DNA of 64,000 nucleotides from Clostridioides difficile (GCF_001299635.1 NZ_JRHN01000043.1:62001-126000), one strand, 5' to 3'; shown: positions 35,162-45,632, numbered from the stretch's first letter. Translations and numbers: made by a program. Notes: generated from the letters alone by a model not told the origin.

Positions 35162-37153
35162 TTATATATTTTTGTTATACTTTTTCCATAAAGATGTACG
35201 ACTTATTCCAAGAACTTGTGCCACTTCATTTTTAGAGAGTCCTTGAGCAAAAAGCATGTTTATTATTTTTTCTTCAACATACTTATTTACCTCTTTTATG
35301 TCTATACACACCTTACCATCGTTTATCTTACTTATATCTACAACTTCATCTTGAACTTCTACACTGGCTGTCGTTTCAGAATTAAATTTGTCTATTTCAG
35401 AACTAGGTGCTACCTTTTGAGTTTTAAAATCTCGTTCTTTTCTCAATTTAATTTTTCCTGTTACAACATATTTCTGGGCTATTGTTTTTAATTCTCTAAC
35501 ATTTCCAGGCCAACTGTAATTATACAGTTTATCAATTTCATCTTTAGTTAAAACAAAATTTTCATCTATGCTATTTATTCCATTAAGACCATCGTCCTTT
35601 AATACTTCATTTACAAAGTTATTAAATAGTGGTATTATATCCTCTCTTCTATCTCTTAGAGGAGGAATATTTATCTCCAAACTACTTAATCTATAAAACA
35701 AGTCAGCTCTAAATGTTCCCATAACTATTTTTTCAGTTAATGATTCATTTGTTGCTGCTATGATTCTTATATCTAAAGGTATTATATAGTCAGAACCAAT
35801 TCTCATTATTTGGCGTTCTTCTATTACTCTTAATAGTTTTGTCTGAATATTAAAAGATAAACTATTTATTTCATCTAAAAAAAGTGTTCCTCCATGTGCA
35901 AGCTCAAATAGACCTCTTTTTCCACCTTTTCTGGCACCGGTAAATGCACCTTCTTCATATCCAAAAAGTTCACTTTCAAGCAAATTCTCTGCTATAGTAG
36001 CACAGTTTATTGCAACGAAAGGTCTGTCTTTCCTTCTACTTATATTATGTATACTATGAGCTATAATTTCTTTACCAGACCCACTTTCTCCATATAGTAG
36101 AGTTGTATAATCACTTTTTCCAATTTTTTTAGCTTCTTCAATAAATTCTTTAGTTAATTTATCTTTAAATAAAAAATCATCAAAAGTATATCTAGCATAA
36201 AGACCTTTTTGATTTAAATCAAATCTTATTTTTCTTTCTAAGTTTTGTAGTTTAGTTATATCTTGTATTATTCCCAAAACTCCATAAGTGCTATTATCTA
36301 CTTTTATTAATGTAGTTCTAGTATTAACAATTAAATTATTTATATTTCTTATCTTTCTATCTTCTACATCATTTTTTTCATGTAAACAGTCTAACATCCA
36401 CTCCATTTTTGGGAATACATCTAATATATATTTATTGAGTGCACATCTTCTTTCTACTTTAAGCATGTTTTTTGCACTTTCATTGTACAAAATTATACTA
36501 CCATTACTATCTATCGCGATTACTCCATCTTTTATACCATCAAGTATATTTCTTAAAACTTCATTATTAAATTTTTCTTCACCTAATGTATCTAATAATT
36601 TCTTACAATACTCAACAGCTTCTCTTATAGATTCATCACTAGCAGTTGCAAATACACTATCAATGCCATATTGTCTTGCAAAAGAACAAGCTAGACCTCC
36701 ACCTACTATTACAACTTCGTCTTTTTGGTCTATATATTTTACGACTTTACTTCTTATCTCATATTTAGATTCAAACCATTCCTCAGTTATCTCAGTACTT
36801 ATTACATTTCTCCAGCCAACATAATCAAAGGAAACTTCATTATCTCCAAGAATCAATACCACTTTTTTAGAATATCTCTTTGCTATTTCTATTGCTCTTA
36901 AGAGGTCAGTCGATTTCATATTCATAGGTATAACAGGTACACTTACTGTATCTATTACTAAACTATAACCTCCACCTCTACCAATTATAGCTTGAGCACC
37001 TTTTTCAACAAGTATACGTCCTTGATTTTCCATTAAGTCTAAATTGAGTATGTCAATTATTATAGTTCCATTTTCTACATCTTCTTTATATAATTCTTCT
37101 ATTCTTTCTTTTAATTCAATATCAGAGGCTATAATTCCTATTTTTTTTCGCAA
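35162..37153 (-). CDS. PrpR-type sigma-54-dependent transcriptional activator
   Basis: A 663-residue enhancer-binding protein. Residues about 1-190 form a PrpR_N-like sensor ('[14 protein letters not shown]', '[14 protein letters not shown]'). A PAS-like domain at about 205-310 follows ('[15 protein letters not shown]'). The AAA+ domain at about 325-560 has Walker A GESGSGKE and the sigma-54-contacting G-A-F-T-G-A loop. A Fis-type HTH at the C terminus ends '[18 protein letters not shown]'. It probably activates the downstream aminotransferase-ior-buk operon. The start is likely TTG at 37151-37153, six nt after GAGGTG; a GTG nine nt earlier is possible. Confidence 0.9.
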   Translation of the reverse strand: MRKKIGIIASDIELKERIEELYKEDVENGTIIIDILNLDLMENQGRILVEKGAQAIIGRGGGYSLVIDTVSVPVIPMNMKSTDLLRAIEIAKRYSKKVVLILGDNEVSFDYVGWRNVISTEITEEWFESKYEIRSKVVKYIDQKDEVVIVGGGLACSFARQYGIDSVFATASDESIREAVEYCKKLLDTLGEEKFNNEVLRNILDGIKDGVIAIDSNGSIILYNESAKNMLKVERRCALNKYILDVFPKMEWMLDCLHEKNDVEDRKIRNINNLIVNTRTTLIKVDNSTYGVLGIIQDITKLQNLERKIRFDLNQKGLYARYTFDDFLFKDKLTKEFIEEAKKIGKSDYTTLLYGESGSGKEIIAHSIHNISRRKDRPFVAINCATIAENLLESELFGYEEGAFTGARKGGKRGLFELAHGGTLFLDEINSLSFNIQTKLLRVIEERQIMRIGSDYIIPLDIRIIAATNESLTEKIVMGTFRADLFYRLSSLEINIPPLRDRREDIIPLFNNFVNEVLKDDGLNGINSIDENFVLTKDEIDKLYNYSWPGNVRELKTIAQKYVVTGKIKLRKERDFKTQKVAPSSEIDKFNSETTASVEVQDEVVDISKINDGKVCIDIKEVNKYVEEKIINMLFAQGLSKNEVAQVLGISRTSLWKKYNKNI

Positions 37154-37169
37154 CAAAATCACCTCAATT

Positions 37170-39068
37170 TTAAATTATAATGTATTGATTTCTACCTGCT
37201 TTTTTTGATTTATATAGGTTTTTATCTGCATCTTCAATTAATACTTCAGCATCTTTTCTGCTACGGCACCTTTTTATACTTACTCCAGCACTTATAGTTA
37301 TATAGTTTTTTACTTTAGAATACATATGTTCAATACCTTCAAATTCTAGAAGTTTAAAAACTCTTTTAATATATAATTCTATATTATCAATTTCTTCAAT
37401 ATCTACTGATTTTATAGAATCTACTAATATTAAAATTTCTTCGCCTCCGTATCTAATTATGTGTTCAGTAATGTCTATAAATACATTTCTTATAATATCA
37501 GTTACCTTTGTTATAACTTTATCTCCTGCTAGATGACCATAGTTATCATTATAACTCTTAAAATAATCTATATCTACCAATATCGCTACCATATTTTTTT
37601 CTCTAGTTCCATTAAATGAATCTAATTGTTCTTCTAAATATCTTCTATTATATAATTGAGTAAGTCCATCTTTTAATATATCATTTTCTAATTTTTTATT
37701 ATTATCTACGAGTGCTTTTAAACTTTCTTGTTTTCTCCTAAGTTCATATTGTTTATGAATTCCTTGAGATGTTTTATAGGAATTATTTTTTTCCCATTTA
37801 TCAGAATACCAATCCATACTTTTATAGTATTCTATCGCTAGTTTAAAATCCTTTTTTAGTTCATATCCATTTGCTATTAGACCATAAAATATAGACATTT
37901 TCTTAGGATTTAATGAACTTTTTTTAACCAAGTTTAAGCCTTTTAGATAACAGCTTATACCTTCATCTATATTACCAAATTTTATATATAAATCTCCATA
38001 CAATTTATATATATAGTCTAGCTTAGAATTATATATAAAAACATCTCCAAAACTTTTATATATGTTTTTTGATAAAATCAAATAGGCATTTACCTTTTCA
38101 AAATTATAATCACTTTTCTTTAACTCAATTTCAGCTGAATATAAAAATATAAATGAGTATAAATAATCCTTATACACACCTTCAACAGCTTTCATCAACT
38201 TTATAGCTTTTACTAGAACATCTTCTGCTTCTTTATTCATATCTTCCTTTAAATAGGCCCATATAAGGTCTATTTTTATGGCTACTCTTTCAGTTAGTGA
38301 TATTGAATTATTATTGTGTGCAACATCTAGCACATTTTTTATGTATTTTATGGCTTCTATATTATTTCCACTTTCTAAATAACACAAGCTTATTATACAT
38401 TTACAAAAAGCTTCTATAGAATACAAGTTATTTTCTTGAGCCAACCTTAGGCATTCAATTAGATACTCCATACTCTTTATAAAGTTATTAAACAAATAAA
38501 GATAAACTCTTCCAAATATATAATTTGCTCTACTTACAAGGACTTTATTTTTTAAATTTTTAAAAAAAGATACTTCCTCTACTAAAGATATTACATCCGT
38601 TTTAGTCTTATATAATGCACTTATTTCTACACATAAACTCATATTAAACAAGACTAATAGCTCATTTAAGTGGTTTTGTTTTATGCTTTTTTTTGCTAAA
38701 AAATAAAAGTTATTTGCCTTATCATATTTTCTTATAGAAATAGCTGATAGTGTAAGATAAATATAAATCTTAGATATTATCTCTGCATTCTCTTTTGAGG
38801 GCAATTTTTTAATGTCTTTTAATGAATCCAGTAGATATTTGTATGATGCTTCTCTATCTTTTTTTATATAGTTTATGAGACTAATTAAATATAAAACATA
38901 AACTCTATTCTTAACTTCTATTTTTGTATTTAAAAGTTCTTTGTGATAATCCAAGATGTAGTTTAAATCTGTCAAATTCAGATAGAATTTAGTCAACATA
39001 TCATATTCTATCTTTTTTATATTTCTCTTTAAATCTTCTATTGAACACCCTTTCAAATGAATCACCAA
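37170..39068 (-). CDS. TPR-repeat GGDEF protein (putative diguanylate cyclase)
   Basis: A 632-residue protein. Residues about 1-420 are helical TPR-like repeats ('[19 protein letters not shown]' near the end), a coiled linker follows (about 425-460), and a C-terminal GGDEF domain begins at '[16 protein letters not shown]'. The signature is R-Y-G-G-E-E-I. The RxxD product-inhibition site normally five residues before it is absent (DITE instead). No membrane segment is seen. It likely makes c-di-GMP in response to a protein partner bound by the TPRs. It sits 15 nt downstream of its paralogue. The start is uncertain: TTG codons at 39068 or 39056. Confidence 0.82.
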   Translation of the reverse strand: MVIHLKGCSIEDLKRNIKKIEYDMLTKFYLNLTDLNYILDYHKELLNTKIEVKNRVYVLYLISLINYIKKDREASYKYLLDSLKDIKKLPSKENAEIISKIYIYLTLSAISIRKYDKANNFYFLAKKSIKQNHLNELLVLFNMSLCVEISALYKTKTDVISLVEEVSFFKNLKNKVLVSRANYIFGRVYLYLFNNFIKSMEYLIECLRLAQENNLYSIEAFCKCIISLCYLESGNNIEAIKYIKNVLDVAHNNNSISLTERVAIKIDLIWAYLKEDMNKEAEDVLVKAIKLMKAVEGVYKDYLYSFIFLYSAEIELKKSDYNFEKVNAYLILSKNIYKSFGDVFIYNSKLDYIYKLYGDLYIKFGNIDEGISCYLKGLNLVKKSSLNPKKMSIFYGLIANGYELKKDFKLAIEYYKSMDWYSDKWEKNNSYKTSQGIHKQYELRRKQESLKALVDNNKKLENDILKDGLTQLYNRRYLEEQLDSFNGTREKNMVAILVDIDYFKSYNDNYGHLAGDKVITKVTDIIRNVFIDITEHIIRYGGEEILILVDSIKSVDIEEIDNIELYIKRVFKLLEFEGIEHMYSKVKNYITISAGVSIKRCRSRKDAEVLIEDADKNLYKSKKAGRNQYIII

Positions 39069-39082
39069 TCCTATTTAAATAG

Positions 39083-40924
39083 TTAAAAATTTTTAAAATC
39101 ATGATAATGCAAACATCGATTTCTACCACTTTGTTTGGCTTTATACAAGGCTTTATCCGCATTTCCAATTATCTCACTTATATCTATACTACTATTTTTA
39201 CATGTATCAATACCAATACTAATTGTCAAATTATTGTTTAAAAATTTTTTTACACTTCTACATAACTTTCTTCCAAAGATTTTACTTTTTTTATAATCTT
39301 TACATATAGATAGTATCAAAAATTCTTCTCCACCATACCTTATTATAAGCATATCTTTTTTTAGATATTTTTTTATTATTGTTGTTATGTTTTTAAGAGC
39401 AATATCTCCATTATAATGTCCATAGGTATCATTATAGTTTTTAAAGTAGTCTACATCTATCATGAATGCAGTACTGTATTCGCTGACTTCTTGTCCTTCT
39501 AAAAAATTATTTAGAAAAACTCTATTATACGCACTTGTCAAATGGTCAATATATTTTTTCTTATCTAAATCAGTCTTTATTTTTCTCATGTTATTTATTT
39601 CTTTTTCAACATATTCGTACCTATAATTTAAAGAATCTATATAATTTCTATTTCTAGCTTTTACATACATCATTTTTAACTCATAATACATTTTAAAGTA
39701 TTTCATACTCATTTCATAATCTTGAATCATTTCAAAACACATATATATATTCTTATATGCTAGTCTTACATAATTATAATTTTTAGCATTTTTAGATTTC
39801 TCAAATAGTTTTTTACTTGTATCTAATGCACTATTATAATCTCCAAAACAATAATATATCTTTACTTGATTATAAACTACTTCCAAATCATACAGTATAT
39901 ATTCTTCTTCACTTTTTATAATACTTAAGATATCTTTAGCTCTATCTAAATAACAGATTGACTGTTCAAATGAATTTTCATTACTTTTTGCATAATACAT
40001 AGCTAAATTTATAAATAATCCAAACTTCTCAGTTTCTTTTAAATTATTATTTTTAATTTTTTCTAAGTACACTTCAGATTTTGCTAAATTATTTATCGCT
40101 TCAGGATAGTTTTTAGTTTTTATTAATATCTTAGTTATATTATTTGACGCTCTATATTTTTGTATTGTATCTACATTTATATATTTTTTATTACTTATTA
40201 CTTCATTAAAACAGTCTATCGAGCCTTCATAATTTTCAAATGAACACTCACATTCACCTATTTTTATATTACATAATGAAGACACGTCCATATCCTTTAA
40301 TAAATCTGCATATTTTCTTGCCTGTAAAAAATTTACTTTAGCTACTATAGCATCATCTAAAAACAAAAAATATATTTTACCAACAATAAAAAAATATATT
40401 TTTTTACAATTAAAATCGTTAATTTCTTTTACCTTTATATATAAATCTTCTATTTCTTTAATTATTATAGAAGATTCTATGCATTTACTTGCCTTAATGT
40501 AAATCAGTTGTGATTTGAAAATAATTTCTTCAACCGAACAATTATTATCGTTACAAATAACATTAAATTTATCTATATGTAAATTTGCCTTATTTATATT
40601 TTCATTTTTTAAACCTAAAATAGCTATTTGTGAATAAAACCTCGCTAGAAATTTATAATCTTTAGGTAAGTATTTATCAATATATTTATAGGAAATCAAA
40701 ATATACTCTTTCATTTTTTCACTAATCCCTTGAACACCATATAATAAAGCCAGCAAAAAATTTGATTTTAATAACATCAAACTATTTTGTTCAGTTTTAT
40801 AGCAATCGATTGAATTCTTTACTACATCAATGTTATTTTCAATAAAATCATTATTATTCAATAATCTTTCATTCAAGGTTAACCTAAACATTAAATCTAA
40901 AATTGTATCATCTATCTCTTCCAA
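39083..40924 (-). CDS. TPR-repeat GGDEF protein, paralogue of the neighbouring gene
   Basis: A 613-residue protein with the same architecture: TPR-like helical repeats (about 1-420), a short coiled coil, then GGDEF from 'DHLTSAYNRVFLNNFL'. The signature is R-Y-G-G-E-E-F, so it should be active, and 'DVDYFKNYNDTYGHYNGD' supplies the metal-binding half. The I-site is lacking (KKDM). It and the next gene arose by tandem duplication, judged from shared layout. They lie directly upstream of the sigma-54 activator in the same orientation. The start is probably TTG at 40924; the GGAGGTGAG site is farther than ideal. Confidence 0.82.
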   Translation of the reverse strand: MEEIDDTILDLMFRLTLNERLLNNNDFIENNIDVVKNSIDCYKTEQNSLMLLKSNFLLALLYGVQGISEKMKEYILISYKYIDKYLPKDYKFLARFYSQIAILGLKNENINKANLHIDKFNVICNDNNCSVEEIIFKSQLIYIKASKCIESSIIIKEIEDLYIKVKEINDFNCKKIYFFIVGKIYFLFLDDAIVAKVNFLQARKYADLLKDMDVSSLCNIKIGECECSFENYEGSIDCFNEVISNKKYINVDTIQKYRASNNITKILIKTKNYPEAINNLAKSEVYLEKIKNNNLKETEKFGLFINLAMYYAKSNENSFEQSICYLDRAKDILSIIKSEEEYILYDLEVVYNQVKIYYCFGDYNSALDTSKKLFEKSKNAKNYNYVRLAYKNIYMCFEMIQDYEMSMKYFKMYYELKMMYVKARNRNYIDSLNYRYEYVEKEINNMRKIKTDLDKKKYIDHLTSAYNRVFLNNFLEGQEVSEYSTAFMIDVDYFKNYNDTYGHYNGDIALKNITTIIKKYLKKDMLIIRYGGEEFLILSICKDYKKSKIFGRKLCRSVKKFLNNNLTISIGIDTCKNSSIDISEIIGNADKALYKAKQSGRNRCLHYHDFKNF

Positions 40925-41010
40925 ACATTTAATATATATTGTAACTCACCTCCGACTTACATTATCTCATAAAATTAGTAATTTTCCATACTATTTGATA
41001 AAAAAGTCAG

Positions 41011-41046
41011 TGTCTCAATTTAGAAATTTCTCCTAAATTAAGACAT
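41011..41046. terminator. Hairpin between the DUF3785-like and GGDEF genes
   Basis: TGTCT-CAATTTAG pairs with CTAAATT-AAGACA around AAATTTCTC; it likely terminates the transcript of the gene at 41055-41474. Confidence 0.6.
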
Positions 41047-41054
41047 ACTTTACA

Positions 41055-41474
41055 TTAAACCATACAATTTTCTACCTGAACTATATAATCCTGACAATTT
41101 TCGCAAATTATCACGCTCACAATATAACTATTATCAACTTTATTTGCTCTTGATAATTTATTAAAAGATAACCCCTTATAGTCACTAGATATGTTACTTA
41201 TTACATATTTTCCATCTTTACTGAAAATATAAAAATGATATTCTAAGAAAGGAAAGAACTTTTTCTTTTCTTTCACTCCTTCCAAACATAATGGACATGC
41301 TTCTTGATAATATTCTATGTCAAAATCAACCTCTTCTGTTTCATTAAGTATATCAATTATTTTTGAAACAGTTATTCCTTGAATTGGATTTTCTTCATCA
41401 TTTATTAAAGCACTACAATTCTCTTCTTTTAACAAATATTCCTTATCATCATATATAAACTTGTATAAACTCAT
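41055..41474 (-). CDS. Small conserved clostridial protein (DUF3785-like)
   Basis: A 139-residue soluble protein. It begins 'MSLYKFIYDDKEYLLKEENCSALINDEENPIQG' and has C-x2-C pairs in 'EACPLCLEGVKEKKKFFPFLEYHFYIF' and 'IICENCQDYIVQVENC'. The four cysteines could form a zinc ribbon split by about 65 residues. The overall pattern matches what I recall of the Clostridia-restricted DUF3785 family; function is unknown. It has a GGAGGATATAAT site. It is flanked by a terminator on the left and a 316-nt gene-poor gap on the right. Confidence 0.65.
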   Translation of the reverse strand: MSLYKFIYDDKEYLLKEENCSALINDEENPIQGITVSKIIDILNETEEVDFDIEYYQEACPLCLEGVKEKKKFFPFLEYHFYIFSKDGKYVISNISSDYKGLSFNKLSRANKVDNSYIVSVIICENCQDYIVQVENCMV

Positions 41475-41791
41475 ATTATATCCTCCTTATAATTATTAAT
41501 CTCCAAGTTATTCTACCACTTAAATAACCTTAATAAAAGTAATTGTTTATAATATCTCCAATTAATTAAATCTTGTATACATATATCGTCATACATTTAC
41601 ATTAATCAATTGTCTCAAAATCCAAGTTTACGCTTTAAATATCCAGTTTTTCAAAACCTATTGTCAAAACTTACTTTAGCTATTAATATAAGGATATAAA
41701 TATAGAACTGCATAGATGTGACACGCTCAAATATTTTATATGATACGATTTAGTATCTAAATTTATATATTGTATATAGGGGGAGATATAT
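41475..41791. other. Intergenic region before a small + strand gene
   Basis: Divergent spacer of about 316 nt. It contains a GGGGGAG ribosome binding site for the 60-codon ORF at its right end; I see no other feature. Confidence 0.35.
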
Positions 41792-41974
41792 ATGTATAAA
41801 GATAAAAGTGATGAATGTATACACTTAATGACTGCCTACATTGATAGCATAAGTGGATATTATTCATTTATTGACACACAGTTAGATGATTTTATGGTTA
41901 GATATGGAGAAAATATTGTTGATTCAAATTTACACAGTATAATGATGTTGCTCTGTAAATGGGGATTAGCGTAG
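41792..41974 (+). CDS. Small hypothetical protein (60 aa)
   Basis: A 60-residue ORF, MYKDKSDECIHLMTAYIDSI..., ending in MMLLCKWGLA. It has an excellent GGGGGAG site 8 nt upstream, which makes it credible despite its size. It is acidic with an amphipathic middle and no recognisable domain. Its stop codon abuts the left arm of a nested inverted repeat that presumably terminates its transcript. Confidence 0.55.
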   Translation: MYKDKSDECIHLMTAYIDSISGYYSFIDTQLDDFMVRYGENIVDSNLHSIMMLLCKWGLA

Positions 41975-42111
41975 CATTTTGAGAAACTTTTTTGTATATT
42001 GTATTCTATATTATATATTCATTAATAAAAAAAGGATTGACATAAATTTAAGGACTATAGATAGATTTTCAAAAAAATCTATCTATAGTCCTTTTAAAGT
42101 TTCTCAAAATG
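41975..42111. repeat. Nested inverted repeat
   Basis: Perfect outer 16-nt arms CATTTTGAGAAACTTT (41975-41990) and complement (42096-42111) enclose a perfect inner 20-bp hairpin (42050-42069 with 42074-42093). The inner hairpin with CTTTT may be a terminator; the outer arms suggest a larger fold or a small inverted-repeat element. Confidence 0.7.
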
Positions 42112-42309
42112 TATACTTGAATAAACACCATTTATTTTTCTATAATTAACTTAGCTCATATGCTATACTTTAAGTATCTACAACAATAAAAAATATCTAA
42201 TATGTATTATCTAGTTTAACTCATCATAATATCATTTCTACACTTACAATTAAGATATTTTCAATATAGTACTACTCAATTTTAATATTATGAAAAGGAG
42301 AGTTTTTAT

Positions 42310-43326
42310 ATGAATTATAATGAATTGTTAAAATCAGCTAGAGAGAACTTTAATGGAACATGTAAAGTCTGTAAAATTTGTAATGGATTAGCTTGTGCTG
42401 GAAATGTTCCTGGCATGGGAGGCAAAGGAAGTGGTTCATCTTTTATTGAAAATAGAAAGAGTCTAGAAAAAATAAAGATAAATATGAGAGTAATACATAG
42501 TGTTTCAAACCCAGATACTTCTATAGAATTATTTGGTAGAAAAATGAGTTCTCCTATATTTGCTGCACCTGTATCAGGTACTATATTAAATATGGGTGGT
42601 AAAGTTTCTGAAAAAGAATACATAGAACCTGTCGTTAGAGGCTGTTCCAATTCTGGAATTTATGCTATGGTTGGTGATACCAATGTGGATACTTTTTTAT
42701 TGAATAATTTAGATGTATTAAAAGATAATGATGGAAATGGAATTGTATTTATAAAGCCTTGGAAAAATTCAAAGATAATAGAAAAAATTAGATTATCTGA
42801 AGAAGCAGGTGCTTTTGCGGTTGGTGTAGACCTTGATGCTTGTGGATTGATTAATAATCAACTTCAAGAGAATCCTTTTTCTCCTAAGACGATTAGTGAG
42901 ATTAGAGAATTGGTTGAATCTACTAGATTACCTTTTATTATAAAAGGAATTATGACTGTGGATGATGCTTTGATGGCTGTAGAGTCTGGTGCTAGTGCTA
43001 TTATTGTTTCAAATCATGGAGGAAGAGTACTTGATTATACTCCTGGTACTTGTGAGGTACTTCCAGATATAGCTAAGGCTGTAAAAGGAAAGATAACAAT
43101 ACTTGCTGATGGTGGTGTTAGGACTGGTGTTGATGTAGTTAAGATGCTTGGATTGGGTGCTGATGCTGTTTTGATGGGAAGACCTTTTGTTACTGCTTCT
43201 TTTGGTGGTGGTCTTGATGGTGTTGAGTTTTTTATAGATAAGGTTAGGAATGAGTTATGTGAGACTATGATTTTGACTGGTTGTCAAGAGATTAAGGATA
43301 TTGATGGTAGGGTTATATGGAAGTGA
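42310..43326 (+). CDS. FMN-dependent alpha-hydroxy-acid dehydrogenase/oxidase family protein
   Basis: A 338-residue TIM-barrel flavoprotein of the lactate/glycolate oxidase family. FMN-binding and catalytic features are 'LPFIIKGIMTVDDALMA' (Lys), 'AIIVSNHGGRVLDYTPG' (the catalytic His-Gly-Gly-Arg) and 'ILADGGVRTGVDVVKMLGLGADAVLMGRPF'. The N terminus carries C-x2-C-x2-C ('CKVCKICNGLAC'), absent from classical oxidases, hinting at a metal or Fe-S adjunct in this clostridial subfamily. The substrate is unknown. The ribosome binding site is AAAGGAGAG. It is flanked by hairpin regions. Confidence 0.85.
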   Translation: MNYNELLKSARENFNGTCKVCKICNGLACAGNVPGMGGKGSGSSFIENRKSLEKIKINMRVIHSVSNPDTSIELFGRKMSSPIFAAPVSGTILNMGGKVSEKEYIEPVVRGCSNSGIYAMVGDTNVDTFLLNNLDVLKDNDGNGIVFIKPWKNSKIIEKIRLSEEAGAFAVGVDLDACGLINNQLQENPFSPKTISEIRELVESTRLPFIIKGIMTVDDALMAVESGASAIIVSNHGGRVLDYTPGTCEVLPDIAKAVKGKITILADGGVRTGVDVVKMLGLGADAVLMGRPFVTASFGGGLDGVEFFIDKVRNELCETMILTGCQEIKDIDGRVIWK

Positions 43327-43424
43327 TTGTTATATATTCAATCAAATAATTTAATAAGCTTCTTGAAAATATATATTTTGTTCTTTAAAAATATAATTAA
43401 TTATATATAAATATCTAGATATTT

Positions 43425-43495
43425 AAAATAAGGCTAGGATTTTTATAATCATAGCCTTATTAATAAACACTTAATTATCACTTCAAAAATAAATT
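43425..43495. repeat. Second copy of the grdD-downstream repeat
   Basis: This region aligns with 2684-2750: a hairpin (here 43428-43460) followed by the shared tail ACTTAATTATCACTT and AAAAATAAATT. Loop and arm bases vary while the tail is conserved. It follows the FMN dehydrogenase gene and may act as its terminator. Confidence 0.65.
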
Positions 43496-43555
43496 AGACA
43501 AGTAAAAACAAAAACTATTACAATTTAAAATTTTTTGTGCAATAGCTCTCTTTTT

Positions 43556-44146
43556 CTAAAGATTTCTTCCAGCTGCATCCCAAGTACTTTTTCCAACAAC
43601 ACCATCTCTTGTTAAACCAAGTCTTCCTTGAAGCGATTTTACTGCATTATATGTTGCATCTCCAAATTTACTATCATCATCAATGCTAGAACCAACAATT
43701 CGTCTACATAAAAGTTGCACTAAATGAACAGGATTACCAGATGTAGTATGACCATATCCTACTGTATAATTATTTCCATTTACAGTATAACTCATAGGGC
43801 CAGTAACTTGAAAAATCAAATCGTCTTTGTATCTAATAATATATGTTTTTGGATCAATATAATTTTCTGGATTATCTTTATCTATAGAATCTTCATTAAC
43901 AAAAATTATATCATCTTTGGATGGTTTTATCTTTAATTCTTCACATTTTTTTTCATAATCATCTTTTACAGATTGTGGTGCATTTTCATAAGTAAATTCG
44001 TAACCAGTTATAGTACATGAATTTATTGTTTTCCCTCCACTATCTTTTGATACACTTACATCGTCATTGGTATTTGCAAATACCACACTCGTAGACATTA
44101 GAGTTAAACAACTCATAACTACTAAAAATTTTTTTAAACTTTTCAC
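43556..44146 (-). CDS. Secreted peptidoglycan-binding domain protein
   Basis: A 196-residue exported protein. Residues 1-24 form a signal peptide (KKFLVVMSCLTLMSTSVVFANT). The middle (about 40-140) is unfamiliar. The C-terminal 50 residues form a PG_binding_1 repeat ('SKFGDATYNAVKSLQGRLGL..DGVVGKSTWDAAG'). It probably sits in the cell wall. It lies 27 nt downstream of the M56 peptidase gene, in the same direction as the BlaI/M56 pair, so it may be under that regulator. Confidence 0.8.
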   Translation of the reverse strand: MKSLKKFLVVMSCLTLMSTSVVFANTNDDVSVSKDSGGKTINSCTITGYEFTYENAPQSVKDDYEKKCEELKIKPSKDDIIFVNEDSIDKDNPENYIDPKTYIIRYKDDLIFQVTGPMSYTVNGNNYTVGYGHTTSGNPVHLVQLLCRRIVGSSIDDDSKFGDATYNAVKSLQGRLGLTRDGVVGKSTWDAAGRNL

Positions 44147-44173
44147 TTCAAAATTCCTCCCTATTTATTAATT

Positions 44174-45202
44174 TTAATTTACAAAGCCTATACCAATATC
44201 ATCTTCTTCTTTAAGATTTACTCCTGATTTTTCTAAAATCCCTATATTTCTTAAAGAAGTTGGATTATTAAAGCTAATACTTTCAAAATCAAAATATGTA
44301 ACTGAAAATAATGTAAACATAATTAATAATACCAATAGTCCATTTCTACCTTTCGTCTTAACAATACTATCAAGTCTCTTTTCTAAATTCGTCTTATTAA
44401 ATTCAGTAGTCAAAACTCCACTATTATAATTCTTACTTAGCTTAATTGACTTTATAAGTGCTAATGCATACTCCTTTTTATCCTTTAAAGAACAATCAGA
44501 CAAAACACTTTCATCACAACATAATTCACAATCTAGATTTACTTTATTGCTCATTATATAAACAAGTGGATTAAACCAATATATTATTTTGACAGACAAC
44601 ACTGCAAACTTTATCAAAATATCCTTGTTCTTAAAATGCATTAATTCATGTTTTAAAATCCAAGTCAACTCATCCTTACTATAAGGATAATCTGGCAAGA
44701 ATATATATGACTTAAATAATCCCATACCTGCTGGACTTATCAATTCATCAGAACCTCTTAACTCAATTTTCTTTTTTATATTTAATTCTTTCAACAAATT
44801 TTTATAGATACAGTTTGCATCATTATCTTCAATATCATAAGATACATCAACAACAAGATTTTTAAATTTTGTATACTTTACAAAGGTATAAACTGCAATG
44901 ACTATGGTTACAAGTATCCATAAATAAGATAAATACAGCATAATATTATTGCCCATAGAAATGTCAGTAACTCCATTACCTATTACATTTCTCTTAGGCT
45001 CTTTTACTTCATACATTATTGTATAATTAAATAGAAAAAGTAGCATTCTAAAAACTATTATCAACCAAATATAATAATTGAATCTCTTACTAAACTTCTT
45101 AAACACATATCTTTTCAAAAATAATAATAGACAAATACCAAGACTACATATAATAGCTGTCTGTATAAGATTGTCAAAGATGTACAACATATAATTATTC
45201 AT
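44174..45202 (-). CDS. M56 (BlaR1-like) membrane metallopeptidase
   Basis: A 342-residue membrane protein of the BlaR1/MecR1 peptidase family. It has four membrane segments, the zinc motif H185-E-L-M-H189 ('WILKHELMHFKNKDI') and the downstream 'NLDCELCCDESVL' Glu. It lacks the C-terminal penicillin-sensing domain of true BlaR1, so the trigger is not necessarily a beta-lactam. On induction it would cleave the BlaI-type repressor encoded just upstream; the genes overlap by 8 nt. The last ~50 residues after a final helix are extracytoplasmic. Confidence 0.87.
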   Translation of the reverse strand: MNNYMLYIFDNLIQTAIICSLGICLLLFLKRYVFKKFSKRFNYYIWLIIVFRMLLFLFNYTIMYEVKEPKRNVIGNGVTDISMGNNIMLYLSYLWILVTIVIAVYTFVKYTKFKNLVVDVSYDIEDNDANCIYKNLLKELNIKKKIELRGSDELISPAGMGLFKSYIFLPDYPYSKDELTWILKHELMHFKNKDILIKFAVLSVKIIYWFNPLVYIMSNKVNLDCELCCDESVLSDCSLKDKKEYALALIKSIKLSKNYNSGVLTTEFNKTNLEKRLDSIVKTKGRNGLLVLLIMFTLFSVTYFDFESISFNNPTSLRNIGILEKSGVNLKEEDDIGIGFVN

Positions 45203-45569
45203 CCTTTAAATTATCAAAATAACTTTCTAAAAAATCCAGCTTATCTCTGCCTAAATTTTCATCCTCATGTAATGCTGAAATTAAACTTGTAAAAGAATCA
45301 TCATGTATATTGCTTAGGAAATCCTTTGTCTCAAAGCTTAAATATTCTTTATGTTTTACCACTATTGTGTAATGTGTATATCTGTCTATTTTTTGAGCAT
45401 CTAAGAATCCTCTTTTTACTAGCCTTGATAAAAGTGTCAGTGTTGTGGTTTGTTTCCAGCCATATTCTTGTTCCATTGCTTCAATAACATCTTTTGATGT
45501 CACTGTAGTATCTACTCTCCAAATAAATTTCATTACTTTTAGTTCTGCTTGTGGTATTTTTTTTATCAT
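45195..45569 (-). CDS. BlaI/MecI/CopY-family transcriptional repressor
   Basis: A 124-residue winged-helix repressor. The N-terminal 'IPQAELKVMKFIWRVDTTVTSKDVIEAMEQEYGWKQTTTLTLLSRLVKRGFL' region (quoted as the family DNA-binding domain, residues about 4-55) is characteristic. The C-terminal dimer region contains the 'DSFTSLISALHE' segment where M56 partners typically cut. It heads a BlaI-M56-PG-binding gene group and has its own promoter at 45604-45632. Target genes and signal are unknown; wall stress is a reasonable guess. Confidence 0.9.
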   Translation of the reverse strand: MIKKIPQAELKVMKFIWRVDTTVTSKDVIEAMEQEYGWKQTTTLTLLSRLVKRGFLDAQKIDRYTHYTIVVKHKEYLSFETKDFLSNIHDDSFTSLISALHEDENLGRDKLDFLESYFDNLKDE

Positions 45570-45603
45570 TATTTACACCTCCCCCAAAACTCCCGCTAAC
45601 ATA

Positions 45604-45632
45604 ATTCTACAACACGTGAATTTTTTAGTCAA
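45604..45632 (-). promoter_or_regulatory. Promoter of the BlaI-type repressor
   Basis: -35 TTGACT (45627-45632), 17-nt spacer, -10 TAGAAT (45604-45609), about 35 nt before the GGGGGAGGTG site. I could not assign a BlaI-type dyad with confidence. Confidence 0.7.

Noticed and set aside
44174-45569. Beta-lactam resistance operon
   Set aside because: A BlaI/M56 pair is present, but the M56 protein lacks a penicillin-sensing domain and no beta-lactamase or altered PBP is adjacent.
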